DNA from: Mesorhizobium terrae
GTDB taxonomy: Bacteria > Pseudomonadota > Alphaproteobacteria > Rhizobiales > Rhizobiaceae
NCBI RefSeq assembly: GCF_008727715.1
Contig: NZ_CP044218.1
Location: 186,001-250,000 of the forward strand
Direction of reading: 5' to 3'
Length of the DNA stretch: 64,000 bases
Part shown: one piece after another, positions 26,754-37,357 of the stretch
Numbering within the stretch: position 1 is the stretch's first letter
Layout of the letters: every line of letters starts with the position of its first letter
Program-made: the position numbers and the translations under genes
Notes under the pieces: generated by a model
Databases searched by the model: none
Told to the model about the DNA's origin: nothing
Seen by the model: only the letters and a program-made list of their open reading frames with translations

Positions 26754-28187
26754 ATGCGTTACGTACGGGATATGTGCGGCTACGGAGCCAATCCGCCAGA
26801 CCCGAAATGGCCCGGTGGAGCCCGCGTTGCCGTACAGTTCGTCGTCAACTACGAGGAAGGCGGCGAGAACTGCATCCTGCATGGTGACGCCGCCTCGGAA
26901 GCCTTCCTGTCCGAAGTGGTGGGCGCGGCGCCCTGGCCAGGCAAGCGCCACTGGAACATGGAATCCATCTATGAATACGGCGCCCGCGCCGGCTTCTGGC
27001 GGCTGCACCGCATGTTCACGGAGGCCGGCGTGCCCGTGACGGTCTATGGCGTTGCCTCCGCACTCGCCCGCTCGCCCGACCAGGTCGCGGCGATGGCCGA
27101 TGCCGGCTGGGAGATCGCTTCGCATGGCCTGAAGTGGATCGACTACCGCGATCACGCCGAAGAGGTCGAGCGCGCTGACCTGGTGGAAGCGATCCGTCTG
27201 CACAAGGAAGTGGTGGGTGAGCGTCCGGCCGGGCTTTATGTCGGCCGCACCTCGGTGAACTCGGTGAAGCTCGCGGCCGCCGAGGGCGGTTTCGCCTGGA
27301 TTTCCGACACCTATGACGATGACCTGCCCTACTGGCTCGACCATGACGGCCACGGCAATGCCATCCCGCCGCAACTGGTCATCCCCTACACGCTCGACGC
27401 CAACGACATGCGTTTCGCCACGCCGCAGGGTTTCAATTCTGGCGACCAGTTCTTTGCCTATCTGAAGGACGCCTTCGACACGCTCTATGCCGAAGGCAAG
27501 GAAGGGCGCGGCGGCATGATGAGCATCGGCCTGCATTGCCGCCTGATCGGCCGGCCCGGCCGCGCAGCCGCGCTCCAGCGTTTCGTCGACTACGTGAAAA
27601 ACCACGACAAGGTATGGTTGCCGCGCCGGATCGACATTGCCAACCACTGGCGCGAACATCACCCCTACGAGCCGGCGGCGCTGCGCCCCTCGCGCATGGA
27701 CAAGAGCGAGTTCGTGCAGCGCTTCGGCGGCATCTTCGAGCATTCGCCCTGGATCGCCGAGCGCGCTTATGAACTGGAACTCGGCCCGGCGCATGACAGC
27801 GCCGGCGGCCTGCACAACGCGCTCTGCCGCGCCTTCCGCTCGGCCAACGAGACCGAGCGCCTCGGCGTGTTGACCGCGCACCCGGACCTTGCCGGCAAGC
27901 TGGCGCAAGCCAAGCGACTGACCGAGGAATCGACGAGGGAACAGGCCTCCGCCGGTCTCGACGCGCTGACCGATCAGGAGCGCGAGTTGTTCTCGAAGCT
28001 CAATGCCGCCTATGTCACCACTTTCGGCTTCCCCTTCATCATCGCGGTGAAGGGCAAGTCCAAACAAGAGATCATGGCAGCCTTCGAAACCCGCATCGGC
28101 AACAGCCGTAGCGAGGAATTCGAGACCGCCTGCAAGCAGGTGGAACGCATCGCGTTGCTGCGCCTGAAAGATATCTTGCCTGCTTAG
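26754..28187 (+). CDS. puuE: Bifunctional allantoinase (PuuE) - OHCU decarboxylase (UraD) fusion
   Basis: 477 residues, two enzymes in one chain. Residues ~1-305 are PuuE, a metal-free allantoinase of the polysaccharide-deacetylase fold ([58 protein letters not shown]). Residues ~312-477 are UraD ([20 protein letters not shown] with the catalytic His, [12 protein letters not shown], and the C-terminal [18 protein letters not shown]). UraD decarboxylates OHCU to S-allantoin, which PuuE then opens to allantoate, so consecutive steps are joined. ATG 26754 is better spaced from GGGAGG than ATG 26751. Leads the plus-strand half of the island. Confidence 0.92.
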   Translation: MRYVRDMCGYGANPPDPKWPGGARVAVQFVVNYEEGGENCILHGDAASEAFLSEVVGAAPWPGKRHWNMESIYEYGARAGFWRLHRMFTEAGVPVTVYGVASALARSPDQVAAMADAGWEIASHGLKWIDYRDHAEEVERADLVEAIRLHKEVVGERPAGLYVGRTSVNSVKLAAAEGGFAWISDTYDDDLPYWLDHDGHGNAIPPQLVIPYTLDANDMRFATPQGFNSGDQFFAYLKDAFDTLYAEGKEGRGGMMSIGLHCRLIGRPGRAAALQRFVDYVKNHDKVWLPRRIDIANHWREHHPYEPAALRPSRMDKSEFVQRFGGIFEHSPWIAERAYELELGPAHDSAGGLHNALCRAFRSANETERLGVLTAHPDLAGKLAQAKRLTEESTREQASAGLDALTDQERELFSKLNAAYVTTFGFPFIIAVKGKSKQEIMAAFETRIGNSRSEEFETACKQVERIALLRLKDILPA

Positions 28188-28197
28188 GTCTGAACCG

Positions 28198-29052
28198 ATG
28201 GATATGATGAAGATGACCGACCGCACCTATTACGCGCCCAAGGGCGGCCTGCCGCCGCAGACCGACCTGATCACCGACCGCGCAGTTTTCACCGAAGCCT
28301 ATGCGGTGATCCCCAGGCGCGAATTCAGCGATATCGTAGCGAGTTTCCTGCCCTTCTGGGACAAGACCCGGCTTTGGGTCATCGCCCGGCCGCTGTCGGG
28401 TTTTGCCGAGACCTTCTCGCAATACATCATGGAAGTTCAACCGGGCGGCGGCAGCGACAAACCCGAGCCGGACACCGGCGCGGAGGGCGTGCTGTTCGTG
28501 GTCGAGGGCGAGATCACCGTACGCCTCGACGGCAAGAGCCATGTAATGAAGCCGGGTGGCTACGCCTTCCTGCCGCCGGCGGCCAAATGGAGCCTACGCA
28601 ACGAAAGCAGCGGTACCGCCCGCTTCCATTGGGTTCGCAAGGCCTATGAATTCGTCGACGGCATCGAGGCGCCCACGCCGATCTTCACCAATGAGAACGA
28701 CATCGCGCCGATCGCAATGCCCGACACGGAAGGCAAATGGGCGACCACCCGCTTCGTCGATCCGACGGACCTGCGCCACGACATGCACGTCACCATCGTC
28801 ACCATCGGCCCGGGCGGCGTCATCCCCTTCCCCGAGACACATGTGATGGAGCACGGGCTCTACGTTCTGGAGGGCAAGGCGGTGTATCGCCTAAACCAGG
28901 ACTGGGTGGAGGTGCAGGCCGGCGACTATATGTGGCTGCGCGCCTTCTGCCCGCAGGCCTGTTATGCCGGTGGTCCCGGCAACTTCCGCTACCTCCTCTA
29001 CAAGGACGTCAACCGACACATGAAACTCGGCACGCCGTTCACCAGGGGCTAG
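28198..29052 (+). CDS. (S)-Ureidoglycine aminohydrolase, bicupin
   Basis: 284 residues with two cupin barrels (about 55-150 and 180-275). The second carries the manganese site: PFPETHVMEHGLYVLEG provides Glu and His ligands, and the C-terminal AGDYMWLRAFCPQACYAGG matches UGHY/AllE. The enzyme releases ammonia from ureidoglycine to give ureidoglycolate. It starts 10 bases after the allantoinase fusion and is followed by ureidoglycolate lyase. The gene that should precede it in the pathway, allantoate amidohydrolase, is not in the window. Confidence 0.9.
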   Translation: MDMMKMTDRTYYAPKGGLPPQTDLITDRAVFTEAYAVIPRREFSDIVASFLPFWDKTRLWVIARPLSGFAETFSQYIMEVQPGGGSDKPEPDTGAEGVLFVVEGEITVRLDGKSHVMKPGGYAFLPPAAKWSLRNESSGTARFHWVRKAYEFVDGIEAPTPIFTNENDIAPIAMPDTEGKWATTRFVDPTDLRHDMHVTIVTIGPGGVIPFPETHVMEHGLYVLEGKAVYRLNQDWVEVQAGDYMWLRAFCPQACYAGGPGNFRYLLYKDVNRHMKLGTPFTRG

Positions 29053-29060
29053 CCGGCAGG

Positions 29061-29578
29061 ATGGATTTGCGCATGGACCGGATCGTCAAGACGCAACCGC
29101 TCACCCGCGAAGCCTTCGCCCGGTTCGGCGAGGTCATCGAGACCGAGGGCGCCCACCACTATCCGATCAACGATGGCAAGTGCGAACGCTACCATGCGCT
29201 GGCCACGGCCGAGGCCGGCGGACCGAACGGCCGCGTCATCATCAACATCTTCAAATGCGCGCCCTACGCGTTTCCACTGAAGCTGGCGATGGTGGAGCGC
29301 CACCCGCTGGGCAGCCAGGCCTTCATACCGCTGTCGCCGCGGCCATTCCTGGTGGTGGTGTGCGACGATGACGGCTCGGGGCCCGGTGAGCCGCATGCCT
29401 TCCTGACCAAGCCTGGCCAGGGCGTGAACTACAAGCGCAACCTGTGGCACTGGGTACTGACGCCGATCGGCCAGCCGCAGGATTTCCTGGTGGTGGACCG
29501 CGGTGGCGACGGCACCAACCTCGAGGAATTCTATTTCTCGCATCCCTACGAAATCCATTTGCCCGAGGACTTCCAGGC

Positions 29579-29582
<4 letters not shown>
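29061..29582 (+). CDS. allA: Ureidoglycolate lyase
   Basis: 173 residues, cupin-like AllA fold. Splits ureidoglycolate to glyoxylate and urea. Landmarks: PLTREAFARFGEVIETEG, INDGKCERYHALA, MVERHPLGSQAFIPLSPRPF, and the metal/catalytic region GQGVNYKRNLWHWVLTPI. ATG 29061 or 29073 may be used; both keep the family core. Ends ATGA into the next gene. Confidence 0.9.
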
Positions 29583-30172
<590 letters not shown>

Positions 30173-30576
30173 AGGCTCTCGGCATCCGGTACCGCCTTTG
30201 ATGTCGAGGGTACGGGGTTACGCGCGGCCCACCCGCGCGTTACAGGAACATCGACACGGCCTCGCTCGCACCGCGTCGCAAACAGGATACTCTTCCAGCG
30301 ATGGCGCAGAAGGCGCCCGTCATTAGGCCAGGAATCCGCGTTCGACCCGCTGAATCCACGATTTTTGCCCGCAACAGCCGAGGATCAGCGGCAACTGAGC
30401 CGCCAATTCCGAAAAGGCGAAAAACCGCACGCGCACGACCTGCTCAAAAACGACACGCCATATGCGGCACTGCATGTCGCATCCTGCCTTGCGCCTAAGT
30501 TTCCCTTACGTCCATTATCCTCCTCACAAGAATAAGAAATCGACCAAAACGGTCGAACCAAAAGAGTGAGGAACCA
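30173..30576. other. Intergenic region between purine operon and ABC transporter operon
   Basis: 404 bases without a convincing gene. It contains a hairpin at 30220-30240 (ACGCGCGG / CCGCGCGT, 5-nt loop), 48 bases past the deaminase stop, with no T tract; and an inverted repeat TCGACC-AAAAC-GGTCGA at 30540-30556, 20 bases ahead of the transporter start. A short plus frame at 30301-30498 has no ribosome-binding site or recognisable content. Confidence 0.6.
30540..30556. promoter_or_regulatory. Inverted repeat upstream of ABC binding-protein gene
   Basis: TCGACC (30540-30545) and GGTCGA (30551-30556) are exact inverted arms with a 5-base A-rich centre, just before the ribosome-binding site of the transporter operon. 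It could be a repressor site for the operon or a 5' UTR hairpin. No regulator gene is adjacent. Confidence 0.4.
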
Positions 30577-32166
30577 ATGTCGAATGAACTCGAATATCTG
30601 AGCCGTCGTGTGGCTGCCGGCAAGCTGAACCGTCGCGACTTTCTCGGTCGCGCGGCGGCGCTCGGAGTTAGCGCAGCGTTTGCCAATACGCTGCTTTCCG
30701 ACGCGGCGAAGGCCGAAGGCCCGGTCAAGGGCGGCACGCTGAAGGCAGGCATGCAGGGCGGCGCCGCCACCGACAGCCTCGATCCCGCACTCTGGGCCAG
30801 CCAGGTTCCCTACACGTTCGGTCGCTGCTGGGGCGAGCAGATGGTGGAAGTGACGCCGACCGGCGGCATCGAACCCAAGCTTGCCGAAAGCTACGAAGCT
30901 TCAGACGACGCCAAGACCTGGACCTTCAAGATCCGCAAGGGCGTGACCTTCCACAACGGCAAGGAGCTGACGCCGCAGGACATCGTGGCGACGTTGGAGC
31001 GCCATGGCGACAAGAACTCGAAATCGGCGGCGCTGGCCTTCATCTCCGAGTTCGATACCGTCAAGGCTGATGGCGGCAACGTCGTCATCAAGCTGAAGGA
31101 ACCGAATGCCGACCTGCCCTATGTGGTGGCCGACTATCACCTGATGATCCAGCCGAATGGCGGCAAGGACAACCCGACCGCCGGCATCGGCACCGGCCCG
31201 TACAAGGTTGTGACCAACGAGCCGGGCGTGCGCCACGCAGGCGCCCGCCACGAGGGCCATTGGGACCAGGCCAAGCGCGGCCACGCCGACCAGATCGAGA
31301 TCATCGTCATCAATGACGCTACCGCGCGCACCTCTGCATTGCAGGGTGGCCAGGTCCACATGATCAACCGCGTCGAACCGAAGATCGTGTCGCTGGTCAA
31401 GCGCGTGCCGGGCGTGACCATCCGCAACGTCGCCGGCAAGGGCCACTATGTCTTCATCGCCCATTGCAACACCGCGCCGTTCGACAACAACGACCTGAGG
31501 CTTGCGCTGAAATACGCCGTCGACCGCGACGAGATGGTGCAGAAGATTCTCGGCGGCTACGGCACGGTCGGCAACGATATGCCGGTGAGCAAGGCCTACG
31601 CGCTGTACTCCGACGATATCGAGCAGCGCAAATACGATCCCGACAAGGCGAAGTTCCATTTCAAGAAGTCGGGGCATTCCGGCCCGGTGCTGCTGCGCAC
31701 CTCGGACGTCGCCTTCCCGGGCGCGGTCGACGCCGCCCAGCTCTACCAGCAGAGCGCCGCGAAAGCCGGCATCCAGATCGACGTCAAGCGCGAGCCGGGC
31801 GACGGGTACTGGTCGGAAGTGTGGAACAAGCAGCCCTTCTCGATGTCTTACTGGACCGGCCGCCCGACGCAGGATCAGGTCTATTCGGTCGCCTATCTCA
31901 AGAATGCCGAATGGAACGATACCCGCTTCTTCCGCGACGATTTCGACAAGCTGATCCTGCAGGCGCGCTCGGAACTCGATGCGGCCAAGCGCAAGACGCT
32001 CTACCGCCAGGCCGGCGTGATGCTGCGCGATGAAGGCGGTGTCATCGTTCCGATGTTCAACGACTATATCGATGCAACCAGCGCCAAGGTCGGCGGCTGG
32101 GTGGACGACGTGAACAGCGAATTGATGAATGGTCACGCCCTGACCAAATGCTGGCTGCAGGCGTGA
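30577..32166 (+). CDS. ABC transporter substrate-binding protein, family 5, Tat-exported (copy 1)
   Basis: 529 residues, SBP_bac_5 (peptide/nickel/opine class). The N-terminus has a twin-arginine signal, LNRRDFLGRAAALGVSAAF, so it is exported folded to the periplasm. Typical landmarks include DPALWASQVPYTFGR, WTFKIRKGVTFHNGKELTPQD, and GTGPYKVV. GTGAGGA precedes the ATG. First gene of an operon with two permeases, a double ATPase, and a second binding protein of equal length with long identical stretches (FDNNDLR, EPGDGYWSEVWNK). Ligand unknown. Confidence 0.9.
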   Translation: MSNELEYLSRRVAAGKLNRRDFLGRAAALGVSAAFANTLLSDAAKAEGPVKGGTLKAGMQGGAATDSLDPALWASQVPYTFGRCWGEQMVEVTPTGGIEPKLAESYEASDDAKTWTFKIRKGVTFHNGKELTPQDIVATLERHGDKNSKSAALAFISEFDTVKADGGNVVIKLKEPNADLPYVVADYHLMIQPNGGKDNPTAGIGTGPYKVVTNEPGVRHAGARHEGHWDQAKRGHADQIEIIVINDATARTSALQGGQVHMINRVEPKIVSLVKRVPGVTIRNVAGKGHYVFIAHCNTAPFDNNDLRLALKYAVDRDEMVQKILGGYGTVGNDMPVSKAYALYSDDIEQRKYDPDKAKFHFKKSGHSGPVLLRTSDVAFPGAVDAAQLYQQSAAKAGIQIDVKREPGDGYWSEVWNKQPFSMSYWTGRPTQDQVYSVAYLKNAEWNDTRFFRDDFDKLILQARSELDAAKRKTLYRQAGVMLRDEGGVIVPMFNDYIDATSAKVGGWVDDVNSELMNGHALTKCWLQA

Positions 32167-32188
32167 ACCGGGCCCGGTGTCCGTGGGC

Positions 32189-33148
32189 ATGAGTTCGCCG
32201 ATCCTGAAACTGATTGCCCAGCGCATCGCGCTGGGCATTCTGCTCCTCTTCGCCGTCTCCGTGTTGATCTTCGTCGGCACGCAGATCCTGCCGGGCGACG
32301 TCGCCCAGTCCATCCTCGGCCAGTCGGCGACGGCTGAATCTCTGGCCAACCTGCGCGAGGCACTCGGCCTCAACGACCCCGCCTACATCCGCTATTTCAA
32401 ATGGCTGGGCGGTGTTTTGACCGGCAATCTCGGCACCGCGCTTTCGTCGGGCCAGGACATCGCCTCCTCCATCAAAGGACGGCTGTGGAACACGCTGTTC
32501 CTCGCCTTTTGGGCCGCAGCGGTTTCAGTGCCGCTGGCCATCGGGCTCGGCCTGCTCGCCGTGCGCTACCGCAACGGTTTCGTCGACAAGCTGATTTCAG
32601 GCCTGGCGCTGGCCTCGACTTCGCTGCCGGAATTCTTCATCGGCTACCTGCTCGTCTATTTCTTCGCGGTGCAGTGGCAGATCTTCCCGGGCATCTCGAC
32701 CGTCTATGACGGTATGCCCTTCCTAGAACGCATGAAGGCCATCGCGCTACCGGCGACCGCGCTGACACTTGTGGTGCTTGCTCACATGATGCGCATGACG
32801 CGTGCGGCGATCCTCAACGTCATGCAGTCGGCCTATATCGAGACGGCCGAACTGAAGGGCTTGTCGCCTTTCGAGATCATCCGCAAACACGCCTTCCCCA
32901 ACGCGATCGCGCCGGTGGTGAACGTGGTGATGCTGAACCTCGCTTATCTGGTGGTCGGCGTCGTCGTAGTGGAAGTGATCTTCGTCTATCCCGGCATGGG
33001 GCAATATCTGGTCGATCATGTCGCCAAGCGCGATGTGCCGGTGGTGCAGGCCGTCGGGCTGATCTTCGCGGCCGTCTACATCACGCTCAACATCATCGCC
33101 GACATCGCCGCCATCCTTGCCAATCCCCGGCTCAGGCATCCGAAATGA
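32189..33148 (+). CDS. ABC transporter permease, DppB type
   Basis: 319 residues with about six membrane helices. LIFVGTQILPGDVAQSILGQ in the first periplasmic loop, and the coupling region YIETAELKGLSPFEIIRKHA with NAIAPVVNV, are the DppB/OppB signature. Start taken at ATG 32189; GTG 32177 is in frame, and neither has a strong ribosome-binding site. Forms the channel with the next permease. Confidence 0.9.
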   Translation: MSSPILKLIAQRIALGILLLFAVSVLIFVGTQILPGDVAQSILGQSATAESLANLREALGLNDPAYIRYFKWLGGVLTGNLGTALSSGQDIASSIKGRLWNTLFLAFWAAAVSVPLAIGLGLLAVRYRNGFVDKLISGLALASTSLPEFFIGYLLVYFFAVQWQIFPGISTVYDGMPFLERMKAIALPATALTLVVLAHMMRMTRAAILNVMQSAYIETAELKGLSPFEIIRKHAFPNAIAPVVNVVMLNLAYLVVGVVVVEVIFVYPGMGQYLVDHVAKRDVPVVQAVGLIFAAVYITLNIIADIAAILANPRLRHPK

Positions 33149-33155
33149 GGGCCGC

Positions 33156-33986
33156 GTGACTGGTTTGAGACATATCCCCATCACCGCCTGGATCGGCCTG
33201 ATCCTCACCGCATTGTTCCTGATCTGCGCCATCTTCGCGCCCTGGATTGCCCCCTTCGGCAATGGCGAGATCGTCGGCGATGTCTGGGCGCCGATGTCGT
33301 CGGACCATCTGCTGGGCACCGACAATCTCGGCCGCGATCTGCTCTCGCGCATGATCTACGGCGCCCGCATCACCATCTTCATCGCGGTACTGGCGACCGC
33401 GCTGTCCTTCTGCCTCGGCTCCATTCTCGGCTTCACGGCAGCGACAGTCGGCGGCAAGTTCGACATGCTGATGTCGCGCTTCGTCGATCTCCTGATGGCG
33501 ATCCCGACACTGATCTTCGCACTTGTGGTGCTGTCGGTGCTTCCGACAACGGTTGTCACGCTGATCCTGGTGATGGGCATTCTGGATTCCACCCGCGTCT
33601 ACCGGCTGTCGCGCGCGGTGGCGGTCGACATCAACGTCATGGATTTCGTCGAGGCCGCCAAATTGCGCGGCGAAGGCATGGGCTGGATCATCTTCCGCGA
33701 AATCCTGCCCAACGCGCTGTCGCCGCTGGTGTCGGAACTCGGCCTGCGCTTCATCTATGCGGTGCTGTTCTTGTCGGCGCTGTCCTTCCTCGGTCTCGGC
33801 GTGCAACCGCCGGACGCCGACTGGGGCGGTATGGTCAAGGAAAACAAGGACGGCATTGTCTTCGGCATTCCCGCGGCCCTAATCCCGGCTGCCGCGATTG
33901 CCGTGCTCGCCATTTCCGTCAACCTCGTCGCCGACTGGGTGCTGAACCGCACCTCGGACCTGAAGGGAGGGCGCGGCAATGGCTAA
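33156..33986 (+). CDS. ABC transporter permease, DppC type (GTG start)
   Basis: 276 residues, about six helices. LLGTDNLGRDLLSRMIYGAR and the coupling loop FVEAAKLRGEGMGWIIFREI, then LPNALSPLVSELGLR, are diagnostic of DppC/OppC. GTG at 33156, after AGGG, gives the expected N-terminus; a TTG further upstream would overlap the previous gene. The stop overlaps the ATPase start by eight bases. Confidence 0.9.
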   Translation: MTGLRHIPITAWIGLILTALFLICAIFAPWIAPFGNGEIVGDVWAPMSSDHLLGTDNLGRDLLSRMIYGARITIFIAVLATALSFCLGSILGFTAATVGGKFDMLMSRFVDLLMAIPTLIFALVVLSVLPTTVVTLILVMGILDSTRVYRLSRAVAVDINVMDFVEAAKLRGEGMGWIIFREILPNALSPLVSELGLRFIYAVLFLSALSFLGLGVQPPDADWGGMVKENKDGIVFGIPAALIPAAAIAVLAISVNLVADWVLNRTSDLKGGRGNG

Positions 33987-35643
33987 GGCGCAGGCGACCA
34001 CACCCAAACCCGACATGCTGCTCGATATCCGCAACCTCAGGATCGAAGCCAGGGTGTTTCCGCCCGGCGAAGCGCCGAAGAAGGTGACGTTGGTGCACGA
34101 TGTTTCGCTGACGCTGAAACCTGGCAAGGTGCTTGGCCTGATCGGGGAATCCGGCGCTGGAAAATCGACCATTGGCCTCTCCTCCATGGCCTATGGTCGC
34201 GGCGGCGTGAAGATCACCGGCGGCGAGGTGGTATTCAACGGGCGTGATATCCTGAAGCTCGGCACCAAGGGGGTACGCAAGCTGCGCGGACGCGAAGTCT
34301 GCTATGTGGCACAGTCGGCGGCAGCCGCCTTCAACCCCGCGCACAAGTTGATGGACCAGGTGGTGGAAGCCGCGCTGCTGCACGGCGTTGCCACGCGTGC
34401 CGAGGCGGAAAAGCGCGCAATCGCGCTGTTCAAGAAACTCAGCCTGCCCAATCCCGAAACCATCGGCAACCGCTACCCGCACCAGGTTTCCGGCGGCCAG
34501 CTGCAACGCGTGATGACGGCGATGGCGCTGTGTTCCGAGCCAGACCTGATCGTCTTCGACGAGCCGACGACGGCACTGGACGTGACGACGCAGATCGACG
34601 TTCTGGCGGCGATCAAGGACGCGATCCGCGACACGCACGTCGCGGCCCTCTACATCAGCCACGACCTTGCGGTGGTGGCGCAGGTGGCCGACGACATCAT
34701 GGTGCTGAGGCACGGCCGGCTGGTCGAACGCGGCGACACCCACCAGATCATCAAGGAGCCGCACGAAGACTACACCCGCGCGCTGGTTTCGGTACACGAG
34801 ATAGACCACACCGAAAAGCCGGCAAGCCCCGCGCCCGTCCTCTCGGTCAAGAACGTCACGGCCGCCTATGGCGGCGGCACGGTCAAGGTGCTCAAGGATG
34901 TTTCGGTCGACCTCCATCCCGGCCAGACGCTGGCGGTGGTGGGCGAATCCGGCTCCGGCAAGTCGACGCTGGCGCGCGCCATCACCGGGCTGCTGCCGCC
35001 GCTGGAGGGATCGATCAGCTTCGACGGGCGCACACTGTCGAAACGGCTGGCCGAACGGCCAAAGGAAGACCTCAGACAATTGCAGATGATCTACCAGATG
35101 GCGGACGTCGCGATGAACCCGCGCCAGACCGTCGGCACCATCATCGGCCGGCCGCTCGAGTTCTATTTCGGCATGCGGGGCAAGGAACGCGACCAGCGCG
35201 TCGCCGAACTGCTCGACAAGATCGAGATGGGCAAGGGTTTCCTCGACCGCTATCCGGCCGAACTTTCCGGTGGCCAGAAGCAGCGCGTCTGCATTGCGCG
35301 CGCGCTTGCCGCCAAGCCGAAGCTGATCATCTGCGACGAGGTGACTTCGGCGCTCGACCCGCTGGTGGCGAACGGCATTCTGAAACTGCTGCTCGAGCTC
35401 CAGCAGGAAGAGAAGGTAGCCTATCTGTTCATCACCCACGACATCGCCACGGTGAAGTCGATCGCCGACGCGATCGCCGTCATGTATCGCGGCGAGGTGG
35501 TTCGCTACGGGCCGAAGAGCCAGGTTCTGGCGCCGCCCTTCGATGCCTATACCGACCTTTTGCTCTCTTCCGTGCCGGAGATGGAACAGGGTTGGCTGGA
35601 AGGCGCAATCAAGGGCCGGCGCATGGAGAGCGCCGGCAACTAA
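33979..35643 (+). CDS. ABC transporter ATPase, DppD-DppF fused
   Basis: 554 residues containing two complete ABC domains. The first has [17 protein letters not shown] and [12 protein letters not shown]; the second [18 protein letters not shown] and [12 protein letters not shown]. Peptide transporters usually use two separate ATPase genes; here they are one chain, a common variant in rhizobia. An oligopeptide C-terminal extension follows each core in reduced form. It powers the two preceding permeases. Confidence 0.92.
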   Translation: MAKAQATTPKPDMLLDIRNLRIEARVFPPGEAPKKVTLVHDVSLTLKPGKVLGLIGESGAGKSTIGLSSMAYGRGGVKITGGEVVFNGRDILKLGTKGVRKLRGREVCYVAQSAAAAFNPAHKLMDQVVEAALLHGVATRAEAEKRAIALFKKLSLPNPETIGNRYPHQVSGGQLQRVMTAMALCSEPDLIVFDEPTTALDVTTQIDVLAAIKDAIRDTHVAALYISHDLAVVAQVADDIMVLRHGRLVERGDTHQIIKEPHEDYTRALVSVHEIDHTEKPASPAPVLSVKNVTAAYGGGTVKVLKDVSVDLHPGQTLAVVGESGSGKSTLARAITGLLPPLEGSISFDGRTLSKRLAERPKEDLRQLQMIYQMADVAMNPRQTVGTIIGRPLEFYFGMRGKERDQRVAELLDKIEMGKGFLDRYPAELSGGQKQRVCIARALAAKPKLIICDEVTSALDPLVANGILKLLLELQQEEKVAYLFITHDIATVKSIADAIAVMYRGEVVRYGPKSQVLAPPFDAYTDLLLSSVPEMEQGWLEGAIKGRRMESAGN

Positions 35644-35724
35644 CTGTCATCGGCCCGCAACGAGCGGCCGCCACTGTGACCATCTTGAGGCCAGACTGGC
35701 CCGAAACAGGGAAGGAAGCAGACC

Positions 35725-37314
35725 ATGACAACCGAACTCGACCATCTCGCCAAACTGGCCGGCAAGGGCGGCATCAGCCGCCGCGATTTTCTCGGCCGCG
35801 CCGCGGCACTCGGCGTGACCGCAGCCATGGCGGGTACGCTTGCCGATCGCGCCTTCGCGCAGACCCCGAAGAAGGGCGGTATCCTCAAGGCAGGCCTGCA
35901 GGGTGGTGAGTCGACCAACAGCCTCGATCCCGCGTTGAACCTCAGCCAGGTCACCTTCAATTTCTGCAAGCAGTGGGGCGAGTTCCTCAACCGGCTGAAG
36001 CCGGACGGCAGTCTCGAGAACATGATCGCCGAGGAGATCGGCTCGTCCGACGATGCCAAGGTCTGGACCATCAAGGTCCGTGACGGCATTGAATTCCACA
36101 ACGGCAAGACCGTTGGCGCCGAGGATGTGGCCGCCACGCTGGAACGCCATGCCGACGAGAAGTCCAAATCGGGCGCGCTCGGCGTGCTCAAGAACATCAA
36201 GACGATGAAGGCTGCCGGCAAGGAAGTGATCGTCACGCTGGCCGAACCGGATGCCGACTTCCCCTACCTGATGGCCGACTATCACCTGGTCATCCAGCCG
36301 AACGGCGGCAAGGACAATCCGAATGCCGGCATCAGCGCCGGGCCTTACAAGGTCAAAGTCAACGAACCGGGCGTGCGCCATGGCGGCGAACGTTTCGCCA
36401 ATTACTGGGGCGGCGACAAGCTCGGCCATGCCGACCAGATCGAGATCGTGGTCATCAACGACGCGACGGCGCGGCTGGCCGCGCTGCAGGGCGGCCAGGT
36501 GCATTTCATCAACCGCGTCGAGCCGAAGGTGGTGAACCTCGTCAAGCGCGTTGCCGGCGTCACCGTGGAGGCAACTTCAGGCCGCGGCTTCTATCCCTTC
36601 AACATGTTCTGTGACACCGCGCCCTTCGACAACAACGACCTCAGGATGGCGCTCAAGCTTGCGATGGACCGCGAGGAGCTACTGACCAAGATCCTGTTCG
36701 GATACGGGTCCGTCGGCAATGACTTCCCGATCAACCAGGCCTATCCGCTTTTCCCGGCCGACATCGAACAGCGCAAGTTCGATCCGGAAAAGGCCGCCGA
36801 GCATTACAAGAAGTCGGGCCACAGCGGCTCGATCCTGCTGCGCACCTCCGATGTCGCGTTCCCCGGCGCGGTCGATGCCGCCCAGCTCTACCAGCAGAGC
36901 TGCGCCAAGGCGGGCATCAAGATCGAGATCAAGCGCGAGCCGGGCGACGGCTACTGGTCGGAAGTGTGGAACAAGAAGCCGTTCTCGCTTTCCTATTGGG
37001 GCGGGCGCGCCACCCAGGCACAGATGTACGCGACGGCGCTTGTCTCGACGGCAGACTGGAACGACACGCGTTTCAAACGGCCCGAATTCGACCAGTTGCT
37101 GATGAAGGCACGCGGCGAACTCGACCAGGACAAGCGCAAGGTGCTGTTCCATGACATGGCGATGCTGGTGCGCGACCAGGGCGGCATGGTCGTGCCGTTC
37201 TTCAACCAGTTCATCGATGCGGCGGCCACCAGCAAGGTGGATGGCTGGGTCGCCAATCCGCAAGGCGAGATGATGGACGGTTATGCCCTGGCCTCGTGCT
37301 GGCTGAAGGCCTGA
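35725..37314 (+). CDS. ABC transporter substrate-binding protein, family 5, Tat-exported (copy 2)
   Basis: 529 residues, paralogue of the protein at 30577-32166 with the same length and colinear landmarks (RRDFLGRAAALGV Tat signal, SLDPALNLSQVTFNF, HNGKTVGAEDVAATLERHAD, RVEPKVVNLVKRVAGV). Ligand-pocket stretches differ between copies (for example WGGRATQAQ versus WTGRPTQDQ), so the transporter may accept two related solutes. GGAAGGAAG precedes the ATG. Nothing suggests decay. Confidence 0.9.
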   Translation: MTTELDHLAKLAGKGGISRRDFLGRAAALGVTAAMAGTLADRAFAQTPKKGGILKAGLQGGESTNSLDPALNLSQVTFNFCKQWGEFLNRLKPDGSLENMIAEEIGSSDDAKVWTIKVRDGIEFHNGKTVGAEDVAATLERHADEKSKSGALGVLKNIKTMKAAGKEVIVTLAEPDADFPYLMADYHLVIQPNGGKDNPNAGISAGPYKVKVNEPGVRHGGERFANYWGGDKLGHADQIEIVVINDATARLAALQGGQVHFINRVEPKVVNLVKRVAGVTVEATSGRGFYPFNMFCDTAPFDNNDLRMALKLAMDREELLTKILFGYGSVGNDFPINQAYPLFPADIEQRKFDPEKAAEHYKKSGHSGSILLRTSDVAFPGAVDAAQLYQQSCAKAGIKIEIKREPGDGYWSEVWNKKPFSLSYWGGRATQAQMYATALVSTADWNDTRFKRPEFDQLLMKARGELDQDKRKVLFHDMAMLVRDQGGMVVPFFNQFIDAAATSKVDGWVANPQGEMMDGYALASCWLKA

Positions 37315-37357
37315 GAAATGCAATGCCGCGCCATGCGGCGGAGAAGGAAACTGCCGC

